A stretch of DNA of 64,000 bases from Allomyces arbusculus (Eukaryota; Blastocladiomycota; Blastocladiomycetes; Blastocladiales; Blastocladiaceae), in contig JADHYV010000024.1 of the NCBI GenBank assembly GCA_027604705.1, positions 248,001-312,000 of the forward strand, in the 5' to 3' direction. Under the pieces are notes generated by a model, which had not been told where the DNA came from, did not search any database, and was given only the letters and a program-made list of their open reading frames with translations. Made by a program: the position numbers and the translations under genes. Of the stretch, positions 58,201-64,000 are shown piece by piece (position 1 is the first letter of the stretch; every line of letters starts with the position of its first letter).

Positions 58201-61200
58201 AGGCAGCGGATCCAGACGAAGCCGACGCGATATCGGCACGGCTCGTGGGTCACTTGGGTTGCTTGATTGGCCCTCCGGCACCCATTCTCGCGTCGCTCGT
58301 GCGGCTCATTGAAGCGCGCCCGTCGCTGCTTCGGCGCGACGGCGCCCTCACGCTTTTTGACGCCGTCTATGATACGCTCGAGCTCGCGCAAAACGACCCG
58401 TCCGTCTGCGCACCGTGCACCGACATGTTCACGATGATCACGACGGTACTGACGGCCGACGAGGGCACTGGGTACCCGGAGGACCTGCTGGGCGACTTTG
58501 AACTGCTCGTCGAGTTTACCGCCAAGCGGCCGCTGCGCAATTTCTCGCACCCGGACCTGATGGCGAGCACGCTGCACCTGTTCTCCGTCGTATTGCGTGA
58601 ACGCGCCACGCTGCGCACCATCAAGCTCGCACGCATACACGACGTTCTCGCCAGTCTCTTCAATGATGGCAACTGCGCAGTGTGTCTCGACACGATCCAG
58701 TCGCTCGGTGCGCTCGTTGCACTGGCGCACACGCCCACTGAGCTCAAGGACCTCTTTGCCAAGACGCGCCCGCGCGACCATGTTGACGGCGAGCGCGCCG
58801 ACCGGCCGCTTGTACGGCTCATGTACTACACGCAGCTGGCCATCACGTGCGAGTACCTGCGCACTGACGCGCTCGTCGAAGTGTACCAGCTGCTGCACGG
58901 CGACTGCACCGAATTGGCCGAGTCAATCGTTGAGGCCATTGTTCATGCCGTCAGCAAGGGGTCCGACGCGTTTGTTGAGGACAATTTGGTCGCGGTGCTT
59001 GTCAAGTGGGCGGCACTCGGGCGGCCAGTGCTCGGCGACGCGTTCCCGTATGCGTTGATTGCGCGCACGGCAACGCTCGAGCAGTACTACCAGCTCCACT
59101 GCAGCAAGATTCTGATCGCGCTCCTGTTCAACGACCAGTACGACGGCGTTGAACTGCTCGCGTCCGCGGTGCAGCGCGATGTCAAGGTGCTGCTGTCGGA
59201 ACATTTCGCGAGCATCTTTGCCGCGGCGCTGCCTCGATACTACGATCCCGACCAGTCAGCGCAGACAGCCGATCACAAGGGCATGCGAATCAGCGAATAC
59301 CTCGAGGCGACGCTCGGCCACGACGTGTTTACCCGACTCTACACGGACTCGCTCGACCAGCTGCTCGTGCGCATGATTCTGTCGATTCAAGACAGCAAAC
59401 ACGACCCGGCTGCCTTGTTCCCGGCCGACGCACCGTCGCAGACCGAGTACATTGCCGAAGTGCACGACCTGTACGCGGAGATGGCGCTGCCCGAGGACCA
59501 CGTGTGCTTCTTTTCGCGGATTTTCCCGGGCTACTCAGCCGTGACGGTACTCTTGACGCTCGCTGACCTGGCGCGTCAGCGCAGTTCGACCGTCGACGGG
59601 ATGATCTCCGTCGACATGTTTATGCGCATGGTGCGGGCGCTGCAGTCGAGTCTGACGACGTCGGCCAAGCAAAAGCACGAACAGTTGCATTGGCTGCACG
59701 TCTACCGCGTGCTCTTTGTCGTGGCGCCGGGCAACACTCAGACGCCCTTTTTCGTGCGGTTTATCGTCACGCACCTGCTGAATCTACTCAACGAAACGGT
59801 CGTCCCGCACCACGTCGCGCAACTGATCCGATTCATGCTGCGCAATGACGCGCTCGAGGCGCTTGGATACTCGCAGACGCCGTACCTGCTCACGACGGTG
59901 CTGCCGACCCTGTGCGATTTCTTGCTCAAGTGTAATGATAAGCCGGTCAACGACCTCGTCTACTCGCTGATTGTCCAAGTGCTCGAGTTTCACAAGGGGA
60001 TCACCCAGCTCGACCCAAAGTCGTTTCCGCCGTTCCGCAGCGACCCAGTGTTTCAACAGCTGGCCGAATGGCGCACGTGGTTGTTTGCGACCAAGCTGCG
60101 CGTCACCGAGACAGCCGACACGCTCGTGCATTACTTGACGACGTCGACGGGCGACCACGAAGTCATCAAGTCTCAGCTCATGGCAATGATCGAGAACAAC
60201 CAGGTGACGCCCGAGCAGGCACGGAAACTCGCTGCGGTCTTGTTGAGTTCGCCGAAACTCGAAGCCACGGACGTGGAGCTACTCGGCAAGCTCTACCCTC
60301 ACCTCGTAATGAGCGCGGCGCTGCGCGACGAAGCGGCCGAGATTGAGCTCGATCCGGCGCAGGGCGCGCTCAAGGTGATTGGTCGGTACATTGTCGCGAA
60401 ACTCGGTGACCCGCGGTCGATCGAGTCGCTCGACGAGTGCGCGCGGCTGATGCGGCATCTGCCGAAAAAGGAGCTGTGCCAGTACCTGTCGCCCGAGGAG
60501 ACGCTCCTGTTTTCGATTTTGCCGCCTGACACAGCGCCGTCGGTCGCAACCACGATGCAGCGCAAGAAAATGGCGAGTTCGTCAATGCCGTGGGACCAGC
60601 TGCGCGACCAGGCGTTGTGGACGTCGGCGGGCAAGTCATTCCAGGACTGGATGACCGGATTGGTCCCGGTGCTCGTGTCGGCGCAGAACTTGACGTTCTT
60701 TGTCCGACTCCAGCCGCTCATGCTCAGAGACGCGCGCGTCGCTGAGCAGCTCTTCCCGCACCTCTGTGCGTCGCTGTTGCTCACAACCAAGAAGCACAAA
60801 GCGGTCCTGTCGGCAGCGCTAGCGGGCGTGTTCAAGAACCACGAGGCCGAGCTCGCTGCGGTTCTGCGGCTCAGTCTCAAGGTCGTTGCTCACTTGAATG
60901 CCTTTTCGCGGCCCGACGAGAAGCTGACGGACCTCGAACTCAACTACCTCGATGCAGCCTACGCGGCGAAAAAGTGCCAGCTGCTCTACGACGCGATTTT
61001 GTTTGCCGAGCGGTACCACCGGTCGCTGGATTCGGATAGCACGGCGCTGCTTGAGGTCGAGGCCCTGCTCGCCGAACTGCACCAGTTGATTGGCGAGCCG
61101 GACGGGTTCTACGCGGTTGCGCAGGGCACGTCCGACGCCAACGTGCTTGCCACGTTTGAGCACGAGAAAAACTGGCTCAAGGTGCTGGGTCTGTGCGAGG

Positions 61201-64000
61201 CCAACCTCGACGGTCTTGTCCCCGCGACCAACCCGTCGTTCCAACGGTGTATCGAAGCCATGGAAATGATGGGCTTTGACCGGCTCTTGCTCAACATGCG
61301 GCTTGGCGGGTCGTCGTGGACGAGTCTCAAGGACGAGCAATACCAGTCGTTGTGGCGCAACCAGCAGTGGGATGTACAAGCGACTCCCGAAAAGGCGCTC
61401 GAGTTTCATGGCCACGTCTTTGAGCTGTCGCGCGCACTGCACCACGATAATTCGGTCGCGCTCGCGCACTGGCGCCGGTCCGGGCTCGAACTTGTGGGGA
61501 AGCGGATCCAGAGCACGACGCGCGACGTGCCGCTGTTTCTCGCGACCGTGGCCAACCAGGCGAGCGCGCTCGAGGCGCATGTCATGGCCCAGTTCCCCGC
61601 GACCTTGCCTGCGGATCCGAGCAAGCTCCTGTCGCCGGCGGACCAGTCCAATGAGCTACTGGAACTCGAAGACAAGCTCGATTTTGACCGGATCCATTCG
61701 CTCTTGACGATTCGATTCACGCTCTTGACGGTGACCAAGGCTCCGCCGAAGCGCATTCTCGACTCGCTCCTGCACCACGTGCATGTGGCCAAGCAGCACC
61801 ACGGTGCGCATGTCGCCAAGAGCCTGCTCCGTGCCGCGCGCAATCTACCGCTGCTCGCCGTCGACGAGCGGCTCGTGGCCGAGCAAGACGCCAAACTCTA
61901 CTGGCGGCAAGGCGACCACGCTCTCGCGCTGCGCATGGTGCACGAATTGATTGACGCGGAGCGCACGGCGCAAGTCTCCGCGATCCACGACGGCAACGCC
62001 AACGGTCCCGCAGCACGGCTCGCGCGCCTCCTCAACCGTGCCGGCCAATGGCTTGCCGAGAACCGGTCGCAGGCGCCCGATGTGATTTTGGAAAAATACT
62101 TTGACGCAGCGATCCAACTCGACCCGACGAATGCCAAGATCGCGTGGACCTTGGCGCGGTACGCGCACGACCAGTACGAGGCCGCCGAGCAGTCGGAGAC
62201 GATGGCGTTGCTCGTTGCGCAACGCGACGTGAAAATGCGCGACATTGATGCGCTCAAGGCCGCGCTCAAGGGGGTCAGCAAGTCGTCGAGCAATTACCAG
62301 CGGATCAAGAACATGATTGCCAAGGTCGAGCCGCAGCTCGCCATGGACACGGAGGAGATTACGCGGCACGAGCAGTTGCAACTACAGTTAGTCGTCAAAG
62401 CCGTCACGTTCTACCTGCAGGCGCTGCGGCTATCGGACAAGTACGACCAGTCGGCCTATGCCGTGTGCTCGCTGTGGTTGTCAAATTGCGACTCGGCCGA
62501 CGTGAACCAAGTGTTTGCGCATCACGCCGGCACCGTCCCACCGCGAAAGTTTCTGTGCATGACAAACCAGCTCACAGCGCGGCTCGGTTTTACGCGGCCG
62601 GAAGCGGCCGTCTCGCACGAGGAGCGCATGTTCCAGGCGACCTTGACGCGGCTCATAGAGCTCATGGTCTTAGCGCACCCTCACCACACGCTCTACCAAA
62701 TGTTTGCCCTGTCGAATGGCAACGTGCAGGGGTACACGGCGCAAGGGTACCGTCGCGTGGCCGTGTCGGACGAGTACGCCGAGTCGCGGCTGACCGCCGT
62801 CAACAAGCTGCTCGCGCACATTGTTCAGGAACAGGCTAACCAGCCCGCGCAGTCTGCGCTCTTTGGGCAGTACCAGTCGCTCGTCGAGGCTTACATCCAG
62901 CTGGCCTATGCGGCCAAGCCGGCTCGCGCGGCGGCCGATGTGTCGAAAGTGGCCTTCGATCGGACGACCAAACTGCGCAGCGTGCAAGATTTCACCCACG
63001 TGCCCGTGACGACGATCGTGATCCCGTACGACGCGGACCCGACCACGTTCCCAACGATTCGCAAGTTCAAGCCCGAGTACGGTCTGGTGGGTGGCGTGAA
63101 CGCGCCGAAACTCGTGGAAATCCACGGGTCTGACGGCAAGTACTACAAGGCGCTCGTCAAGGGCAACGACGACTTGCGGCAGGACGGCACGCTCATGCAC
63201 GTGTTTGGCGTCGTCGACCAGTTGCTGAAGAAGCACGGCGCGACACGGCAGCGCAACTTGACGATTCGCACATACAAGGTCGTGCCGCTGGCGCCGCGCG
63301 CTGGGTTGCTCGAGTGGTGCGAAAAGACGTGTCCGGTCGGAACAATTCTCGCACAGCTTTACCAGCAGCACAAGCGGCCAAATGATTTGACGCCCACAGA
63401 GTGCCGCGAATTGTTGCACCGTGAGCATGCAAGGGCCAAGGCGACGCGCAAGAGCAAGGCCGAGGTGTTGACCAAGGTCATTCTCCCGCGACTCCCGCCC
63501 GTGTTCCACAAGTGGTTTGAGCTCAAGCCCTCGGCCGAGGAGTGGTTCCATGCACGGCTTCAGTTTGCGCGGTCGTGTGCGGCCACGTCGATCATGGGTT
63601 ATGTGGTAGGACTCGGCGACCGGCACTCACAGAATATCTTGCTCGACACGGAGACGGCTCAGATTGTGCACATTGATCTGGTACACTTTGTTTTTTCTTT
63701 TCTTTTTTTTCTTCTTTTTTCACCTCGATTTGATGGAGAGGACGCGCGACTCACTCTGAAGTTCATACACGTAGGGCATCGCGTTCGACTCAGGTCGCGT
63801 GCTACCGATCCCTGAAACCATCCCATTCCGGCTGACGCAAAACATTCTCGACGGTCTGGGCGTCAAGGGCGTGGAAGGCGTTTTCCGGCGGTGCTGCGAG
63901 GAAACGCTGCGCGTGCTCCGCCAGGAATCGCGCGTGATCATGACGATTCTCGAAGTGCTCAAGTTTGATCCGCTCTACAGCTGGACAATTGATCCGCAGA
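55214..64000 (+). CDS. TEL1: Tel1/ATM checkpoint kinase (PIKK), 3' end beyond window
   Basis: Senses double-strand breaks via MRN/MRX and phosphorylates H2AX, checkpoint and telomere substrates. Exons 55214-56623, 56721-63680 and 63775-64000 (continuing) give at least 2,865 residues; human ATM is 3,056. The first residues carry a TAN motif ([23 protein letters not shown]), specific to Tel1/ATM. A long HEAT-repeat solenoid and FAT region follow. The kinase begins near 2566: [57 protein letters not shown] (near 2765-2777) and [15 protein letters not shown], where the last intron splits the metal-binding HIDLG. Then [14 protein letters not shown] and [18 protein letters not shown]. The FATC domain lies beyond the window. 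No lesion is seen, so it should be active. Confidence 0.94.

Noticed and set aside
1-64000. Transposons, LTR elements, viral fossils, CRISPR arrays, rRNA genes
   Set aside because: No reverse transcriptase, integrase, transposase or capsid-like frames, no long terminal or inverted repeats and no rRNA-like stretches were recognised by reading.

Overview
The window reads as a compact, GC-rich fungal nuclear contig. Genes are spliced by short introns (60-110 bases, one of about 330), most intergenic gaps are under 1 kb, and no rRNA, tRNA, transposon or viral fossil was seen. The gene set (Skt5/Chs4 chitin-synthase activator, Yaf9, Ada2, Rvs161, Rad5, Tel1/ATM, Oms1, Mrf1) is fungal. A USP9X/USP24-type giant deubiquitinase, an FtsX-like permease and a UBAC2-type rhomboid, together with the GC richness and GTACG/GTGCG introns, point to an early-diverging zoosporic fungus, perhaps Blastocladiomycota. 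That placement is inference. Gene models were built by hand: splice sites were chosen so that exons join in phase into proteins that match known families, and nearly every model totals a multiple of three.

Left part (1-19.4 kb): the 3' end of an unknown gene; acetyl-CoA synthetase with a possible mitochondrial leader; a CDF metal transporter; a GATA factor with an unusual zinc-ribbon-like tail; a Q/P-rich protein; then on the plus strand nucleoporin Seh1, the YEATS protein Yaf9 and an F-box/LRR-like protein. Mitochondrial release factor 1 (minus) and the Oms1-type methyltransferase (plus) diverge from a 253-base promoter.

Middle part (19.4-40.4 kb): an intronless homeobox factor; acylphosphatase; a 2,634-residue deubiquitinase; a 1,015-residue pseudokinase of unknown architecture; an acidic unknown protein; SAGA subunit Ada2; and a UBAC2-like rhomboid-UBA protein.

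Right part (40.4-64 kb): a two-domain FtsX-like permease; Rad5/HLTF (HIRAN-SNF2-RING); Skt5 with a CaaX box; a 93-codon small ORF; an unresolved cysteine-rich candidate; Rvs161; and most of a Tel1/ATM kinase that runs off the right edge.

Functional themes are chromatin and DNA-damage signalling (Yaf9, Ada2, Rad5, Tel1), ubiquitin (USP, UBAC2, the Rad5 RING) and mitochondria (Mrf1, Oms1, CDF, Acs leader). Neighbours are mostly unrelated in function, as expected for a eukaryote; no operon-like cluster or defence system is evident. The most unusual signals are the shifted 5' splice-site consensus, tiny first coding exons, the pseudokinase and the extended GATA finger.
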